64,000 nt of DNA. Source: Protea cynaroides (taxonomy: Eukaryota; Streptophyta; Magnoliopsida; Proteales; Proteaceae). Below, in pieces: positions 46,758 to 57,569 of this stretch. A program made the position numbers and the translations under genes. The stretch spans positions 3,605,217 through 3,669,216 of the forward strand of contig CM053266.1 in the NCBI GenBank assembly GCA_028583415.1, written 5' to 3'. Position 1 is the stretch's first letter. Each line of letters begins with the position of its first letter. A model generated the notes under the pieces. That model was not told where the DNA came from. It saw only the letters and a program-made list of their open reading frames with translations, and ran no database searches.

Positions 46758-49039
46758 TGTAAGACCCGTATCAAACTAACCCGGTCTTACCACCTTGAAC
46801 CAGGTCAACCCATCATGGTCGAACCAAATGGATCACGTGCATAAAGGAGATCACGATCCCAGGTATTAAACTGACCCAAAAACACTCAAAATAAGGGGAG
46901 GGACGCATACCCAGCAAGGGAGGGTCGGACCCCCCCCAAGATAAAGTCGACCCCAGTTTCACATAGGGGGTTGGACACTTTAAGGACCAGGGATCGATGG
47001 GATCTCCGACCCCCCTATCGACCCCCGGTAGTCTGTAAAAATAGTTCAAACCGAAAATTAGGAAACCTTCCTAATTTCAATGGGATTCCTTCCTAATCTC
47101 AATGGAACTTATTTTAGGAGTTTCTACTCTAAAAATAGGACGTCCCTAAGCCTCTTTCAGTCCTTTTACAACCCTAATTAGATTGAGAGAAAGAGAAGAG
47201 AAGGAAGAGAAGGAGAAGATAAGGAAAGTGGAGAAGAAGACCAAGGAGAAGGGATTCAGAGGAAGAAGCATATATCTCAGGTATGGATACTATCTCCATG
47301 AATTTATTAAGACCTTAGAGTAGATAATAAAGAGGGGATTATCTAGGAGGAACCCAAATCATCCACCCATGGTTAGGTTTTCATGAAAAACCATGGGAAA
47401 AATCATGAAAGCCATATAGGTGAATAAACAACGGTTCTAGGCCATAGAACATGTGTGGAATGGACTGTAGGAGCAAGCCATAGGACCCCAGACACGAAGA
47501 ATGGACTGAAGGAATAAAAATTGACAAAATCCACAGGGGATCGCATGGGGGGTCGATGGCCAATCGACCCTACCAGACCCTGAGCATCGACCCTCAGTGT
47601 TCGGGAAGTCCAGAATAGGGGTGGTCGCACTCAGGGTCGATCAAAACTCCGACCCTAGCATCGACCCCCAGTTAGCAGCATGCTTTTTAAAGTTTTAATT
47701 AATTTTAATTAAATTCTATCGACTTGGTTAGGTTTTCTAGAGATATAATATCGATATATAGTTGATTCTTAAAGCTTGAAAGATGACTTACAATCAAGTA
47801 AAGGTGAGGAAACAAGACCTAAACTAATTGGTTAATAACAAACTGTTTTTATTTCTTGAGTCCAATGTTATGCTTGATTCTATGCGAATATGCTTGTAAT
47901 GTGCATTCAACATGTCATCCAATATTTCTATTAATTGTTTCATGCATATTTACTTTATTGTTTATAACATGATGATGAGATGATGATAGGAATAGGCATG
48001 TGGATGTATGTGTGTGGTTGGTGTACTTGATGCGAGCGAGTATCAGGGGGAGGTGTCATAGGCCGGGCCTCAACACTCTAGCTCTATCTCTAACTCAATT
48101 CTTGTGCATTAGCATCGTCGTATCGCCATTACTTTAGCAGAACTATTACGTCGTAGAGTATCAGGGGAGGTGGTCTCGATCCTTGTAGTTTTTAACTCTA
48201 CCGGGGGGCCTTAGCTCTATCTCTATGGACGTTCTAAGGGATGCTGGGGTGAGGCCTTGGATACACTGTTTGGCATTAGGATTGGTTAGTTGCGAGCCCA
48301 GTTTACAAGCCCTCGCCAGTAGGGGCTTACGTGTTGGTATGGCACTTTACAGCATTAAACGTTAACCTTTGTTGTACAATGTTCATGGTAGGGTGGATGG
48401 GGATGACAATAAACGTTAACCTTTGGGCGGACTTCCACACCCTGTGTATAGAGGAGGGGTCAATAAACGTTAACCTTTGACCACCGAACCTTTCTATTGC
48501 GCATTGCAAACTTTAAACTAGACCAAAGATGTGAATTGAATGCATGCATATGTATTGTTGCAATGTTTTGTTTGCTCACTGAGCCATGATGTGTGCTCAC
48601 CCTCTCGACGTCGAATCTTTTTAGTTGATGATGCAGGTACTACCGTCGAAGATTATGTCAACGCTCCAGTGTTCGGGCACATGGCGGCGATGGAAGTTGA
48701 AGACGAAGTGGATACGCATGACTCCTCTTGCGAATGCAACTCATGCGTATTCGATTAGATATTATTTTAATTATTTGGATTTAGTAAAGACATGTAATTG
48801 ATATTTATTTATGTCTTAGTTGATACAGAATAATTTGCTACTTAAATATGATTATCACATCTAGATTTCTCAGTTCATTTATTATAAAACTTCCGCTATT
48901 GTGTATTTACTCTGATTATGAATGTGGATGTATGAGGTTTAGATAAAACAGATATAGCCTACTCGAGATCCTGGTTGAACCATTGGTTTGCTAGCGGTTC
49001 ATCACACCATTCTGAATAGTACAGAATTGGGGTGTGACA
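46758..49039 (+). repeat. Element E 5' LTR
   Basis: TGTAAGACCCG...GGTGTGACA, 2282 bp. The TATA position reads TAAAAATA (47130-47137) where the 3' LTR has TATAAATA. Donor-like CTCAG|GTATGG at 47281. Three copies of AATAAACGTTAACCTTTG-type motif begin at 48354, 48408 and 48462. TCGACCC-type clusters lie near 46920-47040 and 47535-47680. Confidence 0.94.
48637..48758 (+). other. Conserved 39-codon LTR reading frame (E 5' LTR)
   Basis: Intact: TTVEDYVNAPVFGHMAAM...THDSSCECNSCVFD and TAG, behind GATGATGCAG. With the donor at 47281 it would define a 1356-nt intron inside the LTR. Confidence 0.55.
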
Positions 49040-49042
49040 ACT

Positions 49043-49054
49043 TGGTATCAGAGC
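49043..49054 (+). promoter_or_regulatory. Primer-binding site, element E
   Basis: TGGTATCAGAGC, three bases after the LTR; initiator-Met tRNA type. Confidence 0.93.
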
Positions 49055-49319
49055 ATCTCAGGCCTTGTCCGCTAAACTAGCATACCTTCACGATGAATTG
49101 TGAACTGAGATAGGAAAAAATTAAAAATTGTAATATTAACACACTATAAGCATAAGTGATGTTTGAGACCAAACTTAAAAAGAAAATAATGCATCTATTA
49201 AAGGGAGAACAATTTTAAATACAATGAGAGAGAAACAAATGTATATAAATAGCTAAAGTAGAGTACAGTCCAAAACCCGGACAGTTACTCTGTAGTACAA
49301 AGAAAGAAAATAAATACAA
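49055..49319. other. Element E 5' leader
   Basis: Between primer site and the end of the antisense gene. A/T-rich, with GGACAGTTACTCTGTAGTAC near 49279, also seen in C2. No gene. Confidence 0.5.
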
Positions 49320-50702
49320 TCATGAAGCTGGAGGTGAAGGAGGAGGCGGTCCCTCACGGTCTCTGTCATAATCCTCAGCGTAGACTCTAGTCAACCAGGC
49401 TACCTGAATCTGGGTCATCTGAGGACTAGCTGTGAGACCAGCCAATTGCTGATCAGTCACGCGCTGAGCACCCAAAAGCTCCTTCATACGCATATCTGAC
49501 CGGCGCTGAGCATCTATGAGCTCTCCCATCCTCATGTCTGATATGGGTTGGGCGTCTAGTAGCTCATCCACTCTCACACGCTGAGCGTTTAGTAACTCCC
49601 CCATCCTCAGATCAGATCTGCGCTGAGCCTCTCTGATCTCATGCAATATCCCCATCATATCAGAAGGTGGGTGTGAAGGACCAACCACATGAGAAGGACC
49701 AGTCGCATAAGAAGTACTAGCTCCAGCAGCATGTGTAGGTAAAAGAGGTGGTATGGAGTCCACATCCATGTACAGACGGTCATCATCACCAACAGGCTCC
49801 CCATGAACTCCAGCAGCTGTTGTTGTTGCCTCAACGTCAGCCATCTCTACGCAAGTGTGAGGGCGCACCATCGTGTTTCCCTCCTCATCACTGACCTGGG
49901 CATCCCGCATGCCCATCTTGCAAATAGCCTCCCAATCCAGAGGTGATGAGAAGGATTTCTCCTGAATCTTCTCATCCAATAAGTCAACCCCCAGGCGGGT
50001 AAGCAAGGTAGTGATCATGCGTCCGTAAGGAAGGTTGCCCGTGTGACTGGGCAACGTGGCACTGATCATGGTATGCATGATGATGTATGGAAGGCAGACA
50101 GGCTGCCTAGTGCATATACAGTATAGGAGATACTGGGTCAGCTGGGAGACCCTCTCCTAATGACCACTCTGCGGTATCAGGTTATGCTGAATGATCTTGC
50201 AGTATACCCGTGGATCAGAACGCAGATAACATGCCCTCATCTGCCAGCGATCAGGTCGAATGAGCTGACTATTGATCTCAGCCCTCATCTGTAGAGAGAA
50301 GAACTGGGGCTCTCCAGGAGCACATAAAACCATGGGGCCAGCATAGGAAATGCCCAGTAGGTCGGCCAGCTGTCGATAATCAAATAAGATGTCAACTCCC
50401 TTGACGTAGCTCGTGATGCGCAGCTCATCACCCCTCTCTACATCATTGTAATCCCCCACCACCTGGAGGTTACAATAGAACTGGCGTACCAAGTCAGGGT
50501 AGGTACAGGCATCATAAGTGATGACAGGGAGCCATCCCATATCACCAAATGCTCTCTCCACATTGAACAAGGCTAACTCAGCCAAGTTCACCTTGCGACC
50601 TCCCTCTACCTTCTTGCGAGCGTAGTGGGCATATTGTGCCTCGGCTTCATTGGAACGGAAACGAAGATGGTCGCAAACTCTGGGTACCTTGGTACAAACT
50701 AT
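49320..50702 (-). pseudogene. Antisense gene of element E (best-preserved copy)
   Basis: A 461-codon frame opposite to gag-pol with a single internal stop (TAT to TAG, 50157-50159, after LIPQSGH) and a start changed from ATG to ATA. Blocks in order: TKVPRVCDHLRFRSNEAE; ALFNVERAFGDMGWLPVIT; DLVRQFYCNL; LADLLGIS; CAPGEPQFFS; KIIQHNLIPQSGH; CLPYIIMHTMISATL; GNLPYGRMIT; FSSPLDWEAICKMGMRDAQV; an acidic stretch with DDRLYMDVDSIPP. The C-terminus has five coiled units built on GELLNAQR/DELLDAQ/KELLGAQR and ends DRDREGPPPPSPPAS. No signal peptide or membrane segment is evident. It resembles the putative plant transposon protein family; no function is established. Silent differences dominate against the A copy. 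Confidence 0.78.
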
Positions 50703-50707
50703 AGTAT

Positions 50708-51148
50708 CTGCAAATAAGAAAGAAAAACAAATATGGGTTAGTAGTGAGTAAAAATCCAAAATTTTGACATAATAACGATGTAAATTGGATAAAAGCCTCA
50801 CTTTTCACCCATACACGTGGGCAGGAGGACTTACATAGATCCTAAACTAACTTGTGAGACTTAAACAGACGGAAATTGCAACTAATTAGATTGAATTTCA
50901 AGAAATTTCAAGAAATTCAAAATTTCGCCAAAATTAGGGTAAAAAGTGAAAATTTCGAGTTTTTCGATAACCAACCGATGAAACTCGAATATTTTTGAGG
51001 GCTTTCGTCCATTGACTCACCAACAACAAAATCCCCCAATAAAAATCAAATTTTTACGGCTGAAAAAAGTTTAATTTGAAGAAAACGAGATATACGGGTG
51101 AAAACCTAGAAAAGAAAACCTAAGAACATGTAAAGGTAAGATACATAC
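50708..51148 (-). other. Candidate intron of the antisense gene, element E
   Basis: Minus-strand donor CTACAG|GTATGTATC, near consensus, and acceptor TTCTTATTTGCAG six bases before the former start codon. 441 nt, against 444 in A. The sequence inside includes the conserved GGGCTTTCGTCCATTG phrase. Confidence 0.6.
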
Positions 51149-51350
51149 CTGTAGGGAAGGTGTAGCCGTCGAAACAAGGAACCCAAATGACCAATGTAGC
51201 GGAGTTGGCACTATAGCAACTCAGAGGAAGGAGACGAGTCGAAACGGAGGAGGAAGAATGGAAAATGAACTCAGAATCGGACCTTAAAAATCTGATTTTT
51301 TGGTCCGGGGTCGGATGATTTTCAGGCATCACCATTATCATAGGGAAAAT

Positions 51351-52636
51351 ATGGCTGGGTGTAGAGTAACCAGGCAGAGCCGAAACGTAGTTCCACCACC
51401 ACCACCCGTGGAGGAAGCCAGTCAAGAAAATATATATGCACAGGGTAATCCGCAGGTTGCACCACCAGTAAACCAGGGTCAGGCAAATCCTACAAACTTG
51501 CCACCTCCACCACCGGAGCTGGCAACCGTGGTTATGAACCTAGCGCAACGGCTGCAAGAAATGCAACAAGCACAAGCTCAAATGCAAGCAGCAATGGGAA
51601 TAATGTTTCAGGCAGCACATGCTACTGCAATGCCGACTGGACAAACAAGTGCAACACCAGTGGGTAACCACCCAACACCTCAAACACCTCAACCACCAGC
51701 TGCACAGATTCCAGTACCAGGTCCTGAAGCGGTTCAGGTTAATTACCAGTATCCACAACCTATGTTTGGGGCATACCCTCAAAATTAAATGGACCACTCC
51801 CGACTGGTCGAGCGATTCTTAAAGATGAAACCCAAGGAGTTTAATGTTAAACCATCTGATCCTTTATGGCCAGCACATTGGATCGACGAGATGGAGAGAA
51901 ATTTTCTGATGATGACTATTATAGAAGAAGAGAAGGTATTATGTGCCACCTTCATGCTAAAGGTGATGCACATCATTGGTGGAAATCTACTACGGCCTAC
52001 CTATTAACCAAGCACGCCCTATTGACCTGGGCTATATATAAAGAAGTTTTCTTTGAGAAGTACTTTCCCTGAAGCTTCAAAGATTCTATGGAGAAGGAGT
52101 TCCTGAGTTTATATCAGGGACAGATGTCCGTGGATGCATATCAACAGCGTTATGAGGAGCTGTTTTTCTTTGCACCACTCAGCATGCAAGAAGAAGACAC
52201 TAAGACCCGTAGGTTTGTCACGGGACTTAGAGGAAGCATCAGAGAGCATGTTCTAGGTTTAAAGAAGAAAATATATAATGAAGCCATGCAAATTGCTCAA
52301 GTTATAGAATCGAGCCAGAATGAGAGTTATTTCATGCAAAATAGAGGTAAAAAAAGGCCAGCTGGAAATGCTTATAACGGAGAGAATAACAAGACATTCA
52401 AACCCTTCCGTGCCCAAGGCTTTACTGTTGCACCCAAGACTACCCCAGTAGCTCAACAGCAGCCAAAGCTAAATACTGAAGGTCCAAAATGTTATAACTG
52501 CAATCAAGCGGGGCATATGGCAAGGGAGTGTCCTAAGCCCAGGAAGCAGCTACATGAAGGACGAGTTTATGCTGTTACATCTGAGGATGCTGCCACATCA
52601 TCCGATGTGGTCACAGGTATGACTGAAACCTTTTAA
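51351..52636 (+). pseudogene. Element E gag
   Basis: Starts MAGCRVTRQSRN, then PPPPPVEEASQEN and a Gln/Ala/Pro-rich linker (QEMQQAQAQMQAAMGIMF). A TAA at 51786-51788 separates it from MDHSRLVERFLKMKPKEF. A one-base loss near 51960 (MLK-GDAHHWW) and a TGA near 52071 follow. From 52088 it is open through EELFFFAPLSMQEEDTKTRR and RGKKRPAGN to an intact zinc knuckle, CYNCNQAGHMARECPKP, near 52492-52542. The unspliced frame ends GMTETF at 52636, inside the candidate intron. Spliced, it would continue into protease. Confidence 0.88.
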
Positions 52637-52685
52637 GTTGTATTACATTGTGTGAGCATGTAGACTAAGTTAAAATAAATCACAG
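52617..52685 (+). other. Candidate gag-protease intron, element E
   Basis: 69 nt: GTCACAG|GTATGACTG, branch-like GTAGACTAAG near 52658-52671, AAATCACAG|GTATCG. Three in-frame stops lie inside. Because 69 is a multiple of three, gag and protease are in one frame, and splicing alone fuses VVTG to IVPIND. Confidence 0.7.
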
Positions 52686-55593
52686 GTATCGTACCTATAA
52701 ATGACATACCCGTCAGAGTACTCTTTGACTCAGGAGCTACTCATTCTTTTATATCTGTGTCATTTGGAAAGAAGCTGAATTTACCCATCAAAACATTAGA
52801 CTACAAACTATTTGTACGGTCACCGATGGGGTTAGAAGTAGAGTTAGAAAAAGGTTATGGGCCATGTCCAGTTCTCATTGGCGAGAAAACCTTAGATGCA
52901 ACCTTGATCCAACTTGGGATGGTAGACTTTGACGTCATCTTGGGAATGGACTGGTTAGCTCGGCATTCTGCGAACCTATTATGCGCCGAAAAGAAGCTAA
53001 CATTTAAAGACAAAGAAGGAGCAGAATTCAATTTTGTGGGAACCAAACTTCCCTGTAAACGTAAGCTCATACTCTCAGCACTAAAGGCTAAGAAGTGCCT
53101 TGAGAAAGGAGCAGTCGACCACGATATGTTGGATACGTCGGTTATTGTATTTATTGATGATATATTGGTATATTCCAAGGACAAGGAAACCCATATAAAG
53201 AATCTAAACGCCACTCTACAGCGTTTAAGGAAAGAGAAGCTGTATGCCAAATTTACCAAGTGTGAGTTTTGGCTAAGTGAAGTCGTCTTCCTAGGCCATG
53301 TAGTATTCGCTGAAGGAATCAAAGTGGATCCCAACAAGATCGAGGCTATTGTAAAGTGGGAAGCACCAAAGAGCGTTGCAGAAATTAAAAGTTTTTGGGT
53401 CTAGCTAGTTATTATCGGCGATTTGTGGAAGACTATTCCCGGATTGCCGTACCTCTCACCAGTCTAACTATGAAAGGTGAAAAATTTGTGTGGACGGATA
53501 AATGCAAGAAGAGCTTTCAAACCTTGAAGACCAGATTGATATCCGCTCCGATTTTGACTATTCTGGTTCTAGGACAGCCATTTGTCTTGTACACTGATGC
53601 GTCAGGACTAGGATTAGGATGTGTGCTTATGCAAGGAGAACAAGTAATTGTTTATGCCTCAAGACAGTTAAAGACACATGAGAAAAATTATCCCACTCAT
53701 GATTTGGAGTTAGCGGCAGTGGTACATGCTGTCAAGATATGGAGACATTACCTATATGGAGAGAAGTTCCAGATTAAATCGGACCACAAAAGTCTTACTT
53801 ATCTATTTAATCAGAAGGAGTTGAATATTAGACAAAGAAGATGGCTGGAACTATTGAAAGACTATGATTGTGATATCCAGTATCATCCGGGGAAAGCTAA
53901 TGTAGTAGCGGATGCGTTGAGCAGAAAGGCAATGATAAAATCTCAAGGGGAGGTTAGCACAACTACAGCAATGTTTACTACTAGAACGGTATTCAATCAC
54001 GGCAATGAGCATTATGTGATAGATAAAATGGATGGATCAGCCAACCAAGGGTTCATTCATCGGTTTTTCAATATGTTCGCTACATTGAAGATTATACCGG
54101 ATATAATTGATGAAGTGAAGACAGCTATCAAATCAGACCCTTACCTGAGAACGGTACAAGAAGACATCGAAAAAGGTAGAACTGACCCTGAGTTCACCTT
54201 GGACGAAGAGAAGGTATTGAAGTACAAAGGAAGAATATGTGTACCCGAAACAGAAAGTGTGGACATTAGACACCGACTGATGAAAGAAGCCCATACCACC
54301 ATCTATTCGATACAACCCAGGAAGTACAAAAATGTATCATGATCTAAAGAAATTATATTGGTGGAGAGGAATGAAAGCAGACATAGCGAAGTTCGTGTCT
54401 CAATGCCTAAATTGACAGAAAGTAAAGGCTGAACGACAAAGACCCGCAGGACTGTTACAGTCGTTACCAAAACCAGCATGGAAATGGGACTGCATCACTA
54501 TGGATTTCGTCACAGGGTTACCATTGACTCCTCGAGTAGTTGACGCAGTTTGGGTGATTGTAGACCGCCTGACTAAAATAGCTCGCTTTATATCGATACA
54601 ACCTTAGTATATACTAGAGAGGTTAACAAAGTTGTATGTGGATAATATTGTTCAATTACACGGTGTACCAGAGAGCATTGTGTCCAATAGAGATCCACGA
54701 TTTACTTTCAAGTTTTGGGAAGGATTGCAAAAGGCTATGGGTACAACATTGAAGTTTAGTACTGCATTCCATCCACAGACAGATGGACAGTCAGAGCATA
54801 CAATTCAGATTCTAGAAGATATGCTACAAGCATGTGTAATTGATTTTAAAAGATCATGGGATGAAAAGTTACCACTGGTCGAGTTCGCCTATAACAATAG
54901 CTATCAGGCTACTATAAAGATGTCACCCTATGAAGCACTGTATGACAGAAAGTGTCGAACTCATTATTTTGGAATGAAGTTGGGGAACGTAGTATTATTG
55001 GACCGGAGTTTGTTGAAGAGACTTGTCGAGTGGTCGACATTATCAAAGAAAGAGTGAGAATAACTCAAAATCGTTAGAAGCAATATGCAGATACTCGACG
55101 CAGAGATCTTGAGTTCGTCGTGGGTGATAAAGTATTCTTAAAAGTATCGCTTATGCGAGGATTGAAACGGTTCGGACAGAAAGGAAAACTAAGTCCAAGA
55201 TATGTCGGGCCATATGAGATTCTAGCTAAGTTAGGGAAAGTGGCTTACCAGTTAGCATTACCACCATCTATGTCAAGTGTGCATGACGTATTTCATATTT
55301 CCTTATTGAAGAAGTATGTCAAAGATCCAACACACGTTCTGACAGTAGATCTGCCTGATTTGACTAATGATTTGACATTTGAAGTAACACCAACTGAAAT
55401 CACCAGTCGAAAGGTTCAACGACTACGCAATCGAGATATCTATTATGTTAAGGTCACTTAGAGAAGTAGAGACATGGAAGAAATTACATGGGAAGGAGAG
55501 AATGCTATGCGAAAGCAATACCTTCATTTATTCGACTCAGAAGGTATGAACAATTTTGGGGATGAAATTTTTATAAGTAGGGGGGAGTTGTAA
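52686..55593 (+). pseudogene. Element E pol with half of reverse transcriptase deleted
   Basis: Protease with VLFDSGATHSFIS near 52725, then FDVILGMDWLARHS. At about 53115 the linker LEKGAV jumps in frame to HDMLDTSVIVFIDDILVYSK, removing about 590 bp (roughly 195 residues, including YPLPRIDDLF and SGYHQLK). The catalytic FIDD and thumb remain. RNase H (LYTDASGLGLGCVLMQ near 53590) follows after a one-base frameshift near 53397. Integrase zinc end (a stop replaces the second Cys of CLNC near 54415), core with TMDFVTGLPLTP, SNRDPRF and SEHTIQ, then a chromodomain with a TAG near 55460. Another frameshift lies near 54320, and one stop each near 54607 and 55057. The final stop uses the first bases of the 3' LTR. 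Confidence 0.9.
55577..55588 (+). promoter_or_regulatory. Polypurine tract, element E
   Basis: GTAGGGGGGAGT-type tract directly before TGTAAG of the 3' LTR. Confidence 0.88.
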
Positions 55594-55963
55594 GACCCAT
55601 ATCAAACTAACCCGGTCTTACCACCTTGAACCAGGTCTACCCATCATGGTCGAACCAAATGGATCACGTGCGTAAAGGAGATCACGATCCCAGGTAATAA
55701 ACTGACCCAAAAATACTCAAAATAAGGGGAGGGTCGCATACCCAGCAAGGGAGGGTCGGACCCCCCCAGTATAAAAGTCAGACCCCCAGTTTCACATGGG
55801 AGGTTGGACACTTTAAGGACCAGGGGTCGACAGGATCTCCGACCCCCCTATCGACCCCTGGTATTCGGTAAAAATAGTTCGAACCGAAAATTAGGAAACC
55901 TTCCTAATTTCAATGGGATTCCTTCCTAATCTCAATGGGACTTATTTTTAGGAGTTTCTACTC

Positions 55964-55971
55964 TATAAATA
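55964..55971 (+). promoter_or_regulatory. TATA box, E 3' LTR
   Basis: TATAAATA followed by GGACGTCCC; transcription would start about 30 bases later, in the purine-rich leader. Confidence 0.68.
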
Positions 55972-57447
55972 GGACGTCCCTAAACCTCTTTCACTCCTTT
56001 TACAACCCTAATTGGATTGAGAGAAAGAGAAGAGAAGGAAGAGAAGGAGAAGAGAAGGAAAGTGGAGAAGAAGACCAAGAAGAAGGGATTCAGAGGAAGA
56101 AGCATATATCTCAGGTATGGATACTATCTCCATGAATTTCTTAAGACCTTAGAGTAGATAATAAAGAGGATTTTATCTAGGAGGATCCCAAATCATCCAC
56201 CCATGGTTAGGTTTTCATGAAAAACCATGAGGGAAATCATGAAAGCCATATAGGTGAATAAACAACGGTTCTAGGCCATAGAACATGTGTGGAATGGACT
56301 GTAGGAGCAAGCCATAGGACCCCAGACACGAAGAATGGACTGAAGGAATAAAAATTGACAAAATCCACAGGGGGTCGCATGGGGGGTCGATGGCCAATCG
56401 ACCCTACCAGACCCTGAGCATCGACCCTCAGTGTTCGGGAAGTCCAGAATAAGGGTGGTCGCACCCAGGGTCGATCAAGATTCCGACCCTAGCATCGACC
56501 CCCAGTTAGCAGCATGCTTTTTAAAGTCTGAATTAATTCTAATTAAATTCTATCGACTTGGTTAGGTTTTCTAGAGATATAATATCGATATATAGGACTT
56601 ACGATCAAGTAAAGGTGAGGAAACGAGACCTATACTAATTGGTTAATAACAAACTGTATTTATTTCTTGAGTCCAATGCTATGCTTGATTCTATGTAAAT
56701 ATGCTTGTAATGTGCATTCAACATGTCTTCCAATATTTCTATTAATTGTTTCATGCATATTTACTTTATTGTTTATAACATGATGATGATGATGATGATA
56801 GGAATAGGCATGTGGATATATGTGTGTGGTTGGTGTACTTGATGCGAGCGAGTATCAGGGGGAGGTGTCATAGGCCGGGCCTCAGCACTCTAGCTCTATC
56901 TCTAACTCAAGTCTTGTGCATTAGCATCGTCGTATCGCCATTACTTTAGCAAAACTATTACGTCGTAGAGTATCAGGGGAGGTGGTCTCGGTCCTTGTTG
57001 TCTCTGACTCTACCGGGGGGCCTTAGCTCTATCTCCTTGGGCATTCTGAGGGATGCTAGGGTGAGGCCTTGGATACACTGTTTGGCATTAGGATTGGTTA
57101 GTTGGGAGCCAGTTTGCAAGCCCTCACCAGCACTGGCTTACGTGTTGGTATGGCACTGTACAGCAATAAACGTTAACCTTTGTTGTACAATGTTCATGGT
57201 AGGGTGGATGGGGACAACAATAAACGTTAACCTTTGGGTGGACTTCCACACCCTGTGTATAGAGGAGGGGTCAATAAACGTTAACCTTTGACCACCGAAC
57301 CTTTCTATTGTGCATTGTAAACTTTAAACCAGACCAAAGATGTGAATTGAATGCATGCATATGTATTATTGCATTATTTTATTTGCTCACTGAGCCATGA
57401 TGTGTGCTCACCCTCTCGACGTCGAATCTTTTTAGTTGATGATGCAG

Positions 57448-57569
57448 GTACTACCGTCGAAGATTATGTCAACGCTCCAGTGTACGGGCACATGGCGGCG
57501 ATGGAAGTTGAAGACGAAGTGGATACGCATGACTCCTCTTGCAAGTGCAACTCATGCGTATTCGATTAG
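57448..57569 (+). other. Conserved 39-codon LTR reading frame (E 3' LTR)
   Basis: Intact, ending SSCKCNSCVFD (one Glu to Lys change against the 5' copy) and TAG. Confidence 0.52.

Noticed and set aside
47381..47630. Minus-strand frames MAIDPPCDP and MRPPLFWTS in the E LTRs (also 56215-56464)
   Set aside because: They occur only in the two nearly identical E LTRs, run through the TCGACCC motif cluster, and are not kept in D, H or A.
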